Shown here: one piece after another, positions 8,453 to 17,059 of the stretch
How the letters are laid out: each line of letters begins with the position of its first letter
Numbering within the stretch: position 1 is the stretch's first letter
Assembly: GCA_963824345.1 (NCBI GenBank)
Contig: CAWGOZ010000002.1
Span: forward strand, 372,001 to 436,000
DNA: 64,000 bases
Reading direction: 5' to 3'
DNA from: Palsa-89 sp963824345
GTDB taxonomy: Bacteria; Acidobacteriota; Terriglobia; Bryobacterales; Bryobacteraceae
Notes under the pieces: generated by a model
The model's input: the letters and a program-made list of their open reading frames with translations, nothing else
Databases searched by the model: none
Told to the model about the DNA's origin: nothing
Program-made: the position numbers and the translations under genes

Positions 8453-10169
8453 CTAGTTGGCGGTCACTTGGGCGCTTTGTTCTTCGCCTTCGGCGATCGC
8501 GAGGCTGGATCCCGCAGCCTGGCAGGCGGCGAAATCCTCGGGATTGTAGATCTCGCAGGGCGGTTGATCCAGCCAGCCCACCAGCAGGTATTTGCCAGGC
8601 GGGAGCCCCTGCATCACGAAATTGCCATACTCGTCGGCGTTGACGGTTTGGTAGCTTTGGACGCGGCCCGTGGGAGGATCGGGGATCAGCGCGATGGTGG
8701 CGCCGCTTGCAACCACCTTCGGATCGGCGGTGACGGCCCTGCCCAGCACTTGGCCGCCGTGCATTCCCAGAACCACGTCCAACATGGGAGGAGCCCCGCC
8801 GGAGGAAGCCTCCAGACCCTGGTCGAGCCGCTCCGCGTTAGCCACGCGTACCGATTTCACATAAGAGTCTCTAGGGCCATTGGTGACGTAAAGATCGTAG
8901 GTCTCATCCGGCGCGAAGGGAATGCTGAATGCGCCGTTTTCGGAAACTTGCGCGCGCGTGGGCGAGGTGAGCGGACGCCGCGGCTCGAGCGACACCACGA
9001 GTCCCGGTGGCAGTCCGGACGGCTGCCCTTGCGCCGCCGTGGTGTCGTCTCCTTCGACGTGGATCTTCCCGCTCCACATGCTTTCGGCGTCTACTAGAAC
9101 ATTGACATCGGACACGTCCTCGTCACCGACATTCAGCGGAACGCGGCCGGTCAACGTGATGTCGCCCTCTACGCCAGAGGCGACCAGCAAATAGGGTCCG
9201 GCGGTCACACCTTGGATATCGAAGTCCTGATCCGGATGGATGCTGACGCTGATCGGCGCGCTGACGGAAGCCGTATTGTCCGGGTCGTTCCAGCGCAGCG
9301 TCACGTTGGGGCTCGAAATGACGCCTCCCTTGACCCCGCCGACCACGCGCCCGCGAACGTGCACGGTGTGCACCTTGGTCAGGAAAATATCCATGCCGCC
9401 CACTTCCTGCCCGGGTGCGATCTTCACTGCAACTGCCTCGGACATTTTCTGAGCTTCCGGAAAAAACGTGACCGCGTAGTTGAGCTCGGGCAGGGGATTG
9501 CCATCCGCGTCCTTGCGCTCCAGTTGTTCGGCGCCGGAGGGACGCGGCGGCGGTTGATATAAAGCCGCGACGTAATACGAGCCCGGTTCCAGGCCGTGCA
9601 GACGGTACTCGCCGCGATCATCGGTGCGTCCACTGGCGGCTGCGGCATAGCCGTGACGTCCGCGATCGTAATACGAACGGTATAGTTGAACAACCACGTT
9701 GACGGCCGGCTCGGCGTCGTCGAATTTCACCTTGCCGCTGACCACCCCCGCGGGCGTCAAAGTAAACACGAACGAGCTGATGGTCTGTCCCGATTGAACG
9801 GAAAAGATGGGCGGCATTTTGTAGGAGCCGATGCGGCCGGCGGAGAGCGGAAGATAGCCGTCGCGCTGGACCGTGATCGTGTAGCGGCCGGTGGCCACCT
9901 TGGGAAAAGAAAACCCGCCGCTTTCATCGGTGGTCTGATAGGTTGAGCTGGCCTTGGGGTCAGTGGGCTTCAGGACCACTTGCGCGCGGCGCAGCGGTTG
10001 TCCCGTGCCTCCGCTCAGCACGGTTCCCTGGATCACGCCGGGAGCCTGCGCCTCCGGGGGCTCGTGTGGTCGGCGGTGGCGAAATCGCCGGAGGATCCTG
10101 GCCCACGGCGGTGGCCATGCAGCAAAGGACCAGCAGGCAAAACTTCAGTGCTCGCGGCCAGAGGTCCAC
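8453..10169 (-). pseudogene. Secreted carboxypeptidase-regulatory-domain protein, frameshifted
   Basis: The main frame (8453 to about 10070) encodes over 525 aa of carboxypeptidase-regulatory-like beta-sandwich repeats (VIQGTVLSGGTGQPLRRAQV, then GVVSGKVKFDD, GQVLGRAVTAD). It has no signal peptide of its own. A good one (MDLWPRALKFCLLVLCCMA) starts at 10169 in another frame, running QDPPAISPPPTT before losing homology. Joining the frames near 10060-10075 gives a normal precursor of about 570 aa. This implies a net +1 shift (one extra or two missing bases) in the gene or in the assembly. If not an error, the exported protein is not made unless translation shifts. Such proteins are abundant in Acidobacteria; the ligand is unknown. 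Confidence 0.75.
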
Positions 10170-10260
10170 TTACTTATGATGACGCAGGTGCTGGCGAGCG
10201 CGTTGGCTGAGACCCGAAGTTGGTTACGCGCACAGATCTGTCCCCACCCTTCGGAAATGA

Positions 10261-10503
10261 TCGTCTTGCTATTGGCTTCTCGTCTCGCCGGCCATCATTC
10301 GTGAGATAGCGAAGGTACTGCGCGACGGTTTCAGTTGGCAACAGGGGGGTATAAAGACGTTGGTACGGCATTCCGATCATCGCTGCCGTCGTTTTCCGCC
10401 ACACGTTAGCGCCGATCACGAGCTGCTCTCCATAGCACGGCATTGCGTCCCTTCGGAGATTGGAACGCAGAGATGTAAACGTTCGTGTCGAGGACCACCT
10501 TAA
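10261..10503 (+). pseudogene. Inverted central fragment of a PIN-domain toxin
   Basis: The plus strand from 10270 reads YWLLVSPAIIREIAKVLRD followed by GFSWQQGGIKTLVRH, the typical middle of a PIN ribonuclease (LLxSPAIxxEIxxVL). The frame is open from 10261 to 10503 but has no start and no PIN residues after about 10380. The matching N-terminal piece lies on the opposite strand at 10406-10498. The simplest explanation is an inversion within one toxin gene. A TGATCG at 10258-10263 and its complement at 10413-10418 could be the breakpoints. The C-terminal part of the PIN domain was not found. Confidence 0.75.
10406..10498 (-). pseudogene. N-terminal fragment of a PIN-domain toxin
   Basis: Starting from a GTG two bases after the antitoxin stop, this frame encodes VVLDTNVYISAF and then QSPKGRNAVLWRAARDRR before a TAA. 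This is the first strand and helix of a PIN domain with its first catalytic Asp. A complete PIN toxin is about 130-150 aa, so the gene is cut off after 30 codons. The next part of the domain is found inverted on the plus strand. The product cannot be an active ribonuclease. Confidence 0.75.
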
Positions 10504-10793
10504 GGCGTTCGGCGCCGGGCGCGGGACTCATGGATGATGCGCGTGACATCGCGCTCTTTGACGCCGACCTCTTTCGCGCGCTCCGAGCCATAGGCCATGA
10601 GTTCGGCATCTAAGACCTTGCCCTCTTTTGGGCTGAGCGGTCGGCGCTTCGTCTCCTGGATGATCCGCATCACCGTCTCCATGGGATAGTCGGCGCGGGA
10701 CGTTTCCTTGGGAACTTGCTCGCCAGCCCGAAGCCCGGCCTTCCGTCGGACGGCCTCCGGTACAACGATGGGCGTGGTGAGGGTCTTGGCCAT
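10500..10793 (-). CDS. AbrB/MazE-type antitoxin
   Basis: A 97-aa protein starting MAKTLTTPIVVPEAVRRKAGLRAGEQ, the first half of an AbrB/SpoVT swapped-hairpin DNA-binding domain as found in antitoxins paired with PIN toxins. The second hairpin strand (normally about 10-15 residues ending in ITI-like strands) appears to be missing: the sequence passes directly from AGEQ to VPKETSRADYP. A long helical C-terminus follows, which in relatives wraps the toxin. Its partner PIN gene directly downstream is disrupted. It may be a relic. Confidence 0.65.
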   Translation of the reverse strand: MAKTLTTPIVVPEAVRRKAGLRAGEQVPKETSRADYPMETVMRIIQETKRRPLSPKEGKVLDAELMAYGSERAKEVGVKERDVTRIIHESRARRRTP

Positions 10794-10859
10794 GATAGGT
10801 AATAGGGCCGGAAATGCTTTCTGTTTTCAGTGTACGGGCCTCAGCGGTTTTTGGTCAAA

Positions 10860-11897
10860 TTAGTGCATTGCCCCCAACGCCTCGGAAATCGCCTCGAGCG
10901 CGGTAGCGCATTGCTCGCGCGAAACATCGAAGTGCGTTACGGCGCGCATCTGGCGCGGATTAATGCCGTTCATCAGAACGCCGCGAGTTTTGAGCGCGGC
11001 CGTTAGCTCCGTGGTGGCGAGCCCGGTGCCGGTGATGTCGAAGATCACGATGTTGGTCTGCACACGCGCGGGATCGATCTGGATTCCGCGAACTTTCGCC
11101 AGTTCGCCCGCCAGGAATCGCGCATTGGCGTGGTCTTCTCCCAGCCGGTGCGGCATTTCTTCCAGCGCGATGAGTCCCGCCGCCGCGAGAACTCCGGCCT
11201 GCCGCATGCCGCCGCCCAAGCGTTTGCGATAGCCGCGCGCACGATCGATGGCCTGGGCCGTTCCGACCAGCATGGAGCCCACCGGCGCACCGAGACCTTT
11301 CGACAAACAGAACATCACCGAATCGGCCGGCCCCGCCAGATCGCGCACCGGCCGGTTCAAATGGCAAGCGGCGTTGAAGATGCGCGCGCCGTCCAGGTGC
11401 ACCTTCAGGCCGCGGTCGTGCGCATGCGCGCAGATGTCTTCGAAGACATCCATGGGATAGACCGCGCCACCCGCCATGTTGTGCGAGTTCTCGATCTCGA
11501 TCAGCGTGGTGGGAGCGCAGTGCGAACTCGCCGGACGGATCGCCGCTTCGATGTCTGTCCAGTGCAGAATGCCGTCGCTCGACGCTACCGGGCGCAGCAG
11601 GCACCCCGAAAACCACGCCAACATCGCCAGCTCCCAATCGAGCAGATGCGCGCGCGATTCGCAGATGACTTCCTGTCCGTGATCGGTGTGCATCTTCACC
11701 GCGATGGTATTGCCCATGGTGCCGGTGGGCACGAAAAGCCCAGCTTCTTTGCCCATGATTTCAGCCGCGCGCTGTTCCAGCCGATTCACGGTCGGATCTT
11801 CGCGATACACGTCGTCGCCGACTTCGGCTTCCGCCATGGCGCGCCGCATGGCCGGCGTCGGACGCGTAACTGTGTCGCTTCTCAGATCGATCGTCAT
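10860..11897 (-). CDS. ltaE: Low-specificity L-threonine aldolase
   Basis: A 345-aa PLP enzyme that cleaves L-threonine or allo-threonine to glycine and acetaldehyde. Seen: the N-terminal IDLRSDTVTRPTPAMRRAM, GDDVYREDPTVNRLE, HLDGAR with the PLP-ring Asp near 169, and Lys200 in MFCLSKGLGAPVGS as the Schiff-base lysine. The start at 11897 is chosen because it gives the canonical N-terminus and overlaps the hemW stop as ATGA; the open frame extends 43 codons further upstream without homology. Translation is probably coupled to hemW. No known functional link to heme joins them. Confidence 0.93.
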   Translation of the reverse strand: MTIDLRSDTVTRPTPAMRRAMAEAEVGDDVYREDPTVNRLEQRAAEIMGKEAGLFVPTGTMGNTIAVKMHTDHGQEVICESRAHLLDWELAMLAWFSGCLLRPVASSDGILHWTDIEAAIRPASSHCAPTTLIEIENSHNMAGGAVYPMDVFEDICAHAHDRGLKVHLDGARIFNAACHLNRPVRDLAGPADSVMFCLSKGLGAPVGSMLVGTAQAIDRARGYRKRLGGGMRQAGVLAAAGLIALEEMPHRLGEDHANARFLAGELAKVRGIQIDPARVQTNIVIFDITGTGLATTELTAALKTRGVLMNGINPRQMRAVTHFDVSREQCATALEAISEALGAMH

Positions 11898-12991
11898 GCT
11901 ATAAATTCCGCGAATACTTCGTTCGAAAAGAGCACGCCGCGATCGGTGAGCCGCAGGCGCTCCTGGTCGCGCGCCAGCAGGCCGTCCGCGATGAAACGCT
12001 GGATGGGCCGCTCGAACTTTTGCCACTCGTCGGGTTCAAGGAGCACGCCTTGCGCCAGCCGCAGGCCGACAAAAAATCGCTCCTCGGCTGGATTAGCGGG
12101 CGTCTCGCCACTCGACGCCGATGCGCCGCTTTCGATCCGAGCCGCGTACTCGGCGGGCGATTCGATATTCTGGCTGCGCACCGCGCCATCAAAGGAATGC
12201 GCGTCGGCGCCGAACCCGGCGTACGGTTCCAGGCGCCAATATTTCAAGTTGTGCAGAGACTCCAAACCCGGCCGCGCGAAATTCGAAATCTCGTAGCGCT
12301 CGATTCCCAGGCGCGCCAGTTCCGCGACTGCCGTTTCATACAGCTCCGCCATAAGCTCTTCGCTTGGGACATCCGGCGCGCCATAGCGCGCTCCATTGAG
12401 GAGCACTTCGCTGCCGAGACGGCTGTCTTCGTCGATCTCCAGCATATAGACCGAGACGTGAGGAGGCTGAAGGCGCTCCACCCACTGGAGCGACTCTCGC
12501 CACGAGGCTCGCGTTTGGCCCGGCAGACCGGCGATGAGATCGATATTGATATTCCACAGGCCGGCGGAGCGGAGCACAGCCACTTCGCGCTCCACGATCT
12601 CCGCGTTATGCTTGCGCCCGGTCCGCGCCAATTCGCGCTGCACGAAGGACTGCACTCCCAGGCTGATGCGATCGATTCCGGCTCGGGCCCACGCCGCGGC
12701 ACGTTCGCTGGAAATTGCGCCAGGCGCTACTTCGATGGTCGCTTCCCGCCAGTGTGCCCGGCCCGGGATCGCAACCAGTATCCGATCCAGATCGTGCGGC
12801 GCCATTCCACTGGGCGTCCCACCGCCGAGATAAATCGTGTCCGGCTGCCAGTTCCACGGATGCGCGCCAATCTCGGTGACCAGCGCATCGACATAGCGCG
12901 GCTCCAGCTCGCTCGGGAAAACCCCGGACGCGAAGTTGCAATACGTGCATTTCTGCGCGCAGAACGGATAGGAAATGTAGACGCCGGACAT
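11894..12991 (-). CDS. hemW: Radical SAM heme chaperone HemW
   Basis: A 365-aa radical SAM protein. The cluster-binding cysteines are Cys11, Cys15 and Cys18 (CAQKCTYCNF), with Phe two residues after the third, which is the HemW rather than HemN pattern. IYLGGGTPS, ISLGVQSF and DLIAGLPGQT are further HemN/HemW motifs. HemW inserts heme into respiratory enzymes; older annotations call it oxygen-independent coproporphyrinogen III oxidase. The gene abuts cyaY upstream with no gap and overlaps ltaE downstream. Confidence 0.92.
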   Translation of the reverse strand: MSGVYISYPFCAQKCTYCNFASGVFPSELEPRYVDALVTEIGAHPWNWQPDTIYLGGGTPSGMAPHDLDRILVAIPGRAHWREATIEVAPGAISSERAAAWARAGIDRISLGVQSFVQRELARTGRKHNAEIVEREVAVLRSAGLWNINIDLIAGLPGQTRASWRESLQWVERLQPPHVSVYMLEIDEDSRLGSEVLLNGARYGAPDVPSEELMAELYETAVAELARLGIERYEISNFARPGLESLHNLKYWRLEPYAGFGADAHSFDGAVRSQNIESPAEYAARIESGASASSGETPANPAEERFFVGLRLAQGVLLEPDEWQKFERPIQRFIADGLLARDQERLRLTDRGVLFSNEVFAEFIA

Positions 12992-13318
12992 TTAGAGCGA
13001 GACTACGGCTCCGAGCTGCTTCGCAATCGCATCCTGGATCAGCTCGGTGAGAGTCTGGCGGCTGGGCTGCAAAACGAAATCGTTCGCGGCGCCATCCCAA
13101 TCCAGTTTGTAGCTCTTGGAGTGCGCCGAAACCCAAATCTGGTGGACCGGCGCGTTGGGGCTGATCACAAACTTGGCGGGCGAGTCTTCGAACTCGATGG
13201 CCAGCGCGCCTGAGTTGAAATCCGCCTCGAACTCGGCTCCATCGGACGCGGCCGTCAGCCGCCGATACAGCGCCTGCAGCGATTCTTCAGCCCGGTTCTT
13301 GAATTCCTGATCGTCCAT
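12992..13318 (-). CDS. cyaY: Iron donor protein, frataxin homologue CyaY
   Basis: A 108-aa frataxin-fold protein: an N-terminal helix rich in acidic residues (MDDQEFKNRAEESLQALYRRL), a beta sheet (EADFNSGALAIEF, HQIWVSAHSKSYKLDWD) and a C-terminal helix (LTELIQDAIAKQLG). Length and topology match CyaY, which regulates iron delivery and cysteine desulfurase activity in Fe-S cluster assembly. It is the first gene of a tight cyaY-hemW-ltaE operon, which makes biological sense because HemW needs a [4Fe-4S] cluster. The promoter should lie in 13319-13423, shared divergently with bshC. Confidence 0.85.
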   Translation of the reverse strand: MDDQEFKNRAEESLQALYRRLTAASDGAEFEADFNSGALAIEFEDSPAKFVISPNAPVHQIWVSAHSKSYKLDWDGAANDFVLQPSRQTLTELIQDAIAKQLGAVVSL

Positions 13319-13423
13319 TGGAAACCTTCGCCCGCATTTTGATTCTAACTGAAATGACCTGCCTGTCCGAAGTTAGAGACTTTGGGCGGCCTTCGAGCAT
13401 CTGGTACCCTTGGAACGTTGCGC

Positions 13424-15007
13424 ATGATGGAGTCGGCCTGTCTTCGACACACTGAAATCCCGCATAACTCGGCGCTCTTTTCCGATTTCCAATATCACTT
13501 CGATAAGGTCGCGCGGTTCTATGCACACAATCCGCACGAGAGCGGCAGTTACGCCGCCTCGGCCGGCCAGATCTCCTATCCGGAAGATCGCCGGGCGGCA
13601 CTGGTAGCCGCGTTGCGGGGGAGCAACGCCGAAACCGCTTCGCTCAATTTATTGGCTCGGCCCGGTACTGTTGCGGTGGTGACCGGGCAGCAAGTCGGGC
13701 TATTTTCCGGACCCGCCTACACCATTTATAAAGCTCTGACTGCCCTCCGATTGGCCGCGCAGTTGAGCGAGCGGGGCATTCCCGCGGTCCCGATGTTTTG
13801 GCTGGCCACCGAGGACCATGACGTGGCCGAAGTGAACCATACGTTCGTATTCGGCCCCGATCATCGGCCGGTTCGCTTGGGCGTGGAGACGGACGGCACG
13901 GCGGCACGGTCGGTGGGTGCGATCCCGATCGCAGCGCCGCCCGTGGATCTTCTACGAAAGACTCTGGCGGGTTTTCCGCAAGGCGAAGAAGTGGCTGAGA
14001 TGGTGCGCGTCGCATATCCGGCTGGCGTGACTTTTGGGAGAGCATTCCGCGCCTTGCTGGAGCGCTTGCTGGCCGGCCGCGGCTTGCTGTTCGTCGATCC
14101 CTTGGATGAATCCATACGGCGGTTGGCCGCGCCCCTGCTGCAGGAAACCGTGCGGCAGGATGAAAGCCTGCACGCGAAGTTGATCGAGCGCGGAAAGGCG
14201 CTGGAAGCAGCGGGGTATCACGCGCAGGTGCACGTGGAGGCGAAAACATCGCTGGTGTTTTTGCTGAACGGCGACCGGCGGGCGACTCTACGGCGGCAGA
14301 ACGGCGAGTACACTTCCAAAGAAGGCAAGTATTCGGCGGCGGAGCTGATCGGCCGAGCGGAACAATTGTCGCCCAATGCGTTGTTGCGGCCGGTGGTGCA
14401 GGACTACGTGCTTCCAACGGTGGCCTATGTGGGCGGGCCCGCGGAATTGGCGTACATGGCGCAATCGCAGGTGCTGTATCGGGAGCTGCTGGGCCGCATG
14501 CCGGTGATGGTTTCGCGCGGCGGATTTACGTTGCTGGACGCGCGCACGGCCAAGCTCATGGATCGCTACGGACTGAGCTTGCCGGGTTTTTTCCAGGGCG
14601 AAGACGGAGTGCGCGATGCGATCGCGCGGAAATTGGTGCCGCCGGCGTTGACCGAGGAATTCAGCGAGGTTCGCAACACAGTTTCGCGATCGGTGGAACG
14701 CCTTCGCGACCATCTGATGACGTTCGATGCCACGCTGGCCGCGGCCGCTAACAAGAGCCTGGCGAAGATAACGCACCAGCTCGCGAAGATGGAGCACAAA
14801 ACCGCGCGCGAAACGCTGAGCCGCGACCAGCGCGCCGCCGCGGACGCGAGTTCTATGTCGGGATTGATTTTCCCGGACAAGCATTTGCAGGAGCGCTTGT
14901 ATTCGATCCTGCCGTTCCTGGCGCAGCATGGCGTGACGGAATTGATGGACACGCTGTACCAGCACGTGCGGCTGGAGTGTCCCGATCACCAGGTCCTGGT
15001 AGTCTGA
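13424..15007 (+). CDS. bshC: Bacillithiol biosynthesis cysteine-adding enzyme BshC
   Basis: A 527-aa BshC-type protein, which adds cysteine to GlcN-malate to form bacillithiol. Family segments seen are VVTGQQVGLFSGPAYTIYKA, MFWLATEDHDVAEVNHT, RPVVQDYVLPTVAYVGGPAE and a long coiled-coil region (about 420-490). The start at 13424 (MMESACLRHTEIP) gives the usual N-terminus; an ATG at 13427 and the 13382 start are alternatives. No bshA or bshB is in the window. It is divergent from cyaY. Confidence 0.9.
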   Translation: MMESACLRHTEIPHNSALFSDFQYHFDKVARFYAHNPHESGSYAASAGQISYPEDRRAALVAALRGSNAETASLNLLARPGTVAVVTGQQVGLFSGPAYTIYKALTALRLAAQLSERGIPAVPMFWLATEDHDVAEVNHTFVFGPDHRPVRLGVETDGTAARSVGAIPIAAPPVDLLRKTLAGFPQGEEVAEMVRVAYPAGVTFGRAFRALLERLLAGRGLLFVDPLDESIRRLAAPLLQETVRQDESLHAKLIERGKALEAAGYHAQVHVEAKTSLVFLLNGDRRATLRRQNGEYTSKEGKYSAAELIGRAEQLSPNALLRPVVQDYVLPTVAYVGGPAELAYMAQSQVLYRELLGRMPVMVSRGGFTLLDARTAKLMDRYGLSLPGFFQGEDGVRDAIARKLVPPALTEEFSEVRNTVSRSVERLRDHLMTFDATLAAAANKSLAKITHQLAKMEHKTARETLSRDQRAAADASSMSGLIFPDKHLQERLYSILPFLAQHGVTELMDTLYQHVRLECPDHQVLVV

Positions 15008-15030
15008 AGCGCGACAGCACATTCCTACGT

Positions 15031-15119
15031 TGGTGGCCGAGGTGGGGGTCGAACCCACACGAAGAGTGAACTTCGCCAGATTTTGAGTCTGGTGCGTCTG
15101 CCAGTTCCGCCACTCGGCC
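15031..15119 (-). tRNA. tRNA-Leu (anticodon CAA)
   Basis: Read on the minus strand, an 89-base cloverleaf begins GGCCGAG and ends CTCGGCC-A-CCA, so the acceptor stem pairs fully and CCA is encoded. The D arm contains GCGGAACTGGCAGACGC, typical of leucine tRNAs. The anticodon stem CCAGA/TCTGG holds the loop CTCAAAA with anticodon CAA, reading TTG. A long variable arm (CGAAGTTCACTCTTCG) and the GGTTCGACC T-loop complete a class II tRNA. Confidence 0.97.
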
Positions 15120-15168
15120 ACGACTGGCTCGAATGCTAGTTTAGCATCCGCCGTGCTTACATAGATGG

Positions 15169-17031
15169 ATGTCCTTCCTTGACCTATTGCTCGGCAAGCC
15201 GCTGGCGAGTTCGGCCGAAGACGGCGAGCGCATCGGTCCAGCCGCCGGCATCCCGATCTTCGGTCTGGACGCTCTGAGCTCCGCGGCGTACGGCCCCGAG
15301 GCCGCGCTCACGCTGCTGATCCCGCTGGGCGCGCTCGGCATCGCATACATCGTTCCCATCAGCGGCGCGATCATCCTGCTGCTGACCATCGTCTACTTTT
15401 CGTATAGGCAAACGATCGATGCCTACCCGGGCGGCGGCGGATCGTACACGGTAGCGCGCGAGAACGTGGGCGAAGGCGCGGGGTTGCTGGCCGCGGCCGC
15501 TCTGATGATCGACTACGTGCTGACGGCGGCGGTTGGAATCTCGGCCGGAGTGGGAGCGCTGGTGTCGGCGATACCATCGCTGCTGCCGCATACGCTCGCG
15601 ATGTGTCTCGGGATTCTCCTTCTGATCACCCTGGTGAATCTGCGCGGCGTTCGGGAAACCGGCGGCATCTTCATGATTCCGACGTATCTGTTCGTGGGCA
15701 CCTTGCTGATCACGATTCTGATTGGCGCATTCAGGGCGCTGATCGCGCATGGACATCCCATGCCGGTGATCGCTCCTCCGGCGGTCCCCGCGGCCAGCGC
15801 GATGGTCGGCGCATGGCTGCTGCTGAAAGCGTTCGCCAGCGGTTGTACCGCACTCACCGGAGTGGAGGCGGTGAGCAACGGCGTCCGTGCATTTCGCGAA
15901 CCTACTTCCAAGAATGCAAAACAGACGCTCACGATCATCATCGGCCTGTTGATCATTCTGCTAGCTGGCATCGCCTGGCTGGTGAAGGCTTATCACATCG
16001 CCGCCACCGATCCAGGCGCCGCCGGTTATCAAAGCGTGCTCTCCATGCTGGTGGCGGCAGTGGCGGGACGCGGCGCGTTTTACTACACCACCCTCGCCTC
16101 GATTTTGCTGGTCCTTTCGCTATCCGCCAATACGGCTTTCGCGGACCTGCCGCGCCTGTGCCGCATCATCGCGCTGGATGGCTACCTGCCGAAGTCGCTG
16201 GCCAACCGCGGGCGCCGCCTGGTGCATTCCCAGGGGATTTACGCCTTAACGCTATTGACCGGCATTCTGCTCATCATCTTTGGCGGCGTCACGGACCGCT
16301 TGATTCCTCTGTACGCCGTGGGGGCATTCCTGGCTTTCACGCTCTCGCAATTGGGCATGGTGTTTCATTGGAAGCGGGTGCGCGGGCCCCACGCGGGGCG
16401 TTACATGTTGATCAACGGCCTGGGCGCGCTGGTCACCGGGATCACGGTGGTGGTGGTTCTGGTGGCGAAATTTCTGGACGGCGCATGGATTACCGTGCTC
16501 TTGATCCCCATACTGCTGTTGTTGATGTATGCGGTGCATCGGCACTATGAGCGGGTGAGCTTAGAGATCGCGGACTCCACGCCGCTCGATCTCAGCCATT
16601 TTCGCCCGGCTCTGGTGATTGTTCCTATCGAAAGCTGGAGCGCGGTCGCCAAGAAGGCGCTGACCTTCGCATTGTCCATTTCGCCGGAGGTGATCGGGCT
16701 GCATGTGGATTGCGAATGGACGGAGCAGCTAAAGAAAGAGTGGCAAGGGTACGTGGAGCAGCCGGTTCAGGAGCTCGGGTTGGCCGCGCCCAGACTGGTG
16801 ATTCTGGAAAATCCCTACCGCTACGTTTCCAGCCCGATTGTGGATTATGTTTTGGATTTGCAGAAGAAAGATCCGGAGCGCCAGCTCGCGGTGTTGATTC
16901 CGGAACTGGTGGAGAGGCATTGGTATTACTCCGTCCTGCACAACCAGCGCGGGGCCGTGCTGAAGACACTGCTGTATCTGAAAGGCAGCCAGCGCATCGC
17001 GGTGGTCAACGTGCCGTGGTACATCGAATGA
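15169..17031 (+). CDS. APC superfamily permease
   Basis: A 620-aa inner-membrane transporter with about 12 transmembrane helices (residues about 40-470) and a C-terminal cytoplasmic domain of about 150 aa. The beginning (GLDALSSAAYGPEAAL) and FRALYPGGGGSYT-like stretch (DAYPGGGGSYTVARENVGE) place it with APC-type amino acid or polyamine transporters also found beside KUP-like potassium permeases. The C-terminal region has a USP-like alpha/beta pattern (LVIVPIESWSAVAKKALTFAL). The substrate cannot be assigned. The start at 15169 lies 50 bases from the tRNA on the other strand. Confidence 0.85.
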   Translation: MSFLDLLLGKPLASSAEDGERIGPAAGIPIFGLDALSSAAYGPEAALTLLIPLGALGIAYIVPISGAIILLLTIVYFSYRQTIDAYPGGGGSYTVARENVGEGAGLLAAAALMIDYVLTAAVGISAGVGALVSAIPSLLPHTLAMCLGILLLITLVNLRGVRETGGIFMIPTYLFVGTLLITILIGAFRALIAHGHPMPVIAPPAVPAASAMVGAWLLLKAFASGCTALTGVEAVSNGVRAFREPTSKNAKQTLTIIIGLLIILLAGIAWLVKAYHIAATDPGAAGYQSVLSMLVAAVAGRGAFYYTTLASILLVLSLSANTAFADLPRLCRIIALDGYLPKSLANRGRRLVHSQGIYALTLLTGILLIIFGGVTDRLIPLYAVGAFLAFTLSQLGMVFHWKRVRGPHAGRYMLINGLGALVTGITVVVVLVAKFLDGAWITVLLIPILLLLMYAVHRHYERVSLEIADSTPLDLSHFRPALVIVPIESWSAVAKKALTFALSISPEVIGLHVDCEWTEQLKKEWQGYVEQPVQELGLAAPRLVILENPYRYVSSPIVDYVLDLQKKDPERQLAVLIPELVERHWYYSVLHNQRGAVLKTLLYLKGSQRIAVVNVPWYIE

Positions 17032-17059
17032 TATCCGACGCGCTGCTATGCTGGGTCGT

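Noticed and set aside
10406..10503. Plus-strand reading HVSADHELL as the C-terminal strand of the PIN domain
   Set aside because: The same bases encode the toxin N-terminus on the minus strand; the resemblance to a PIN C-terminus is short and likely chance.
12020..13213. 397-codon plus-strand frame opposite hemW
   Set aside because: HemW has all radical SAM motifs in the correct strand; the plus frame has none.
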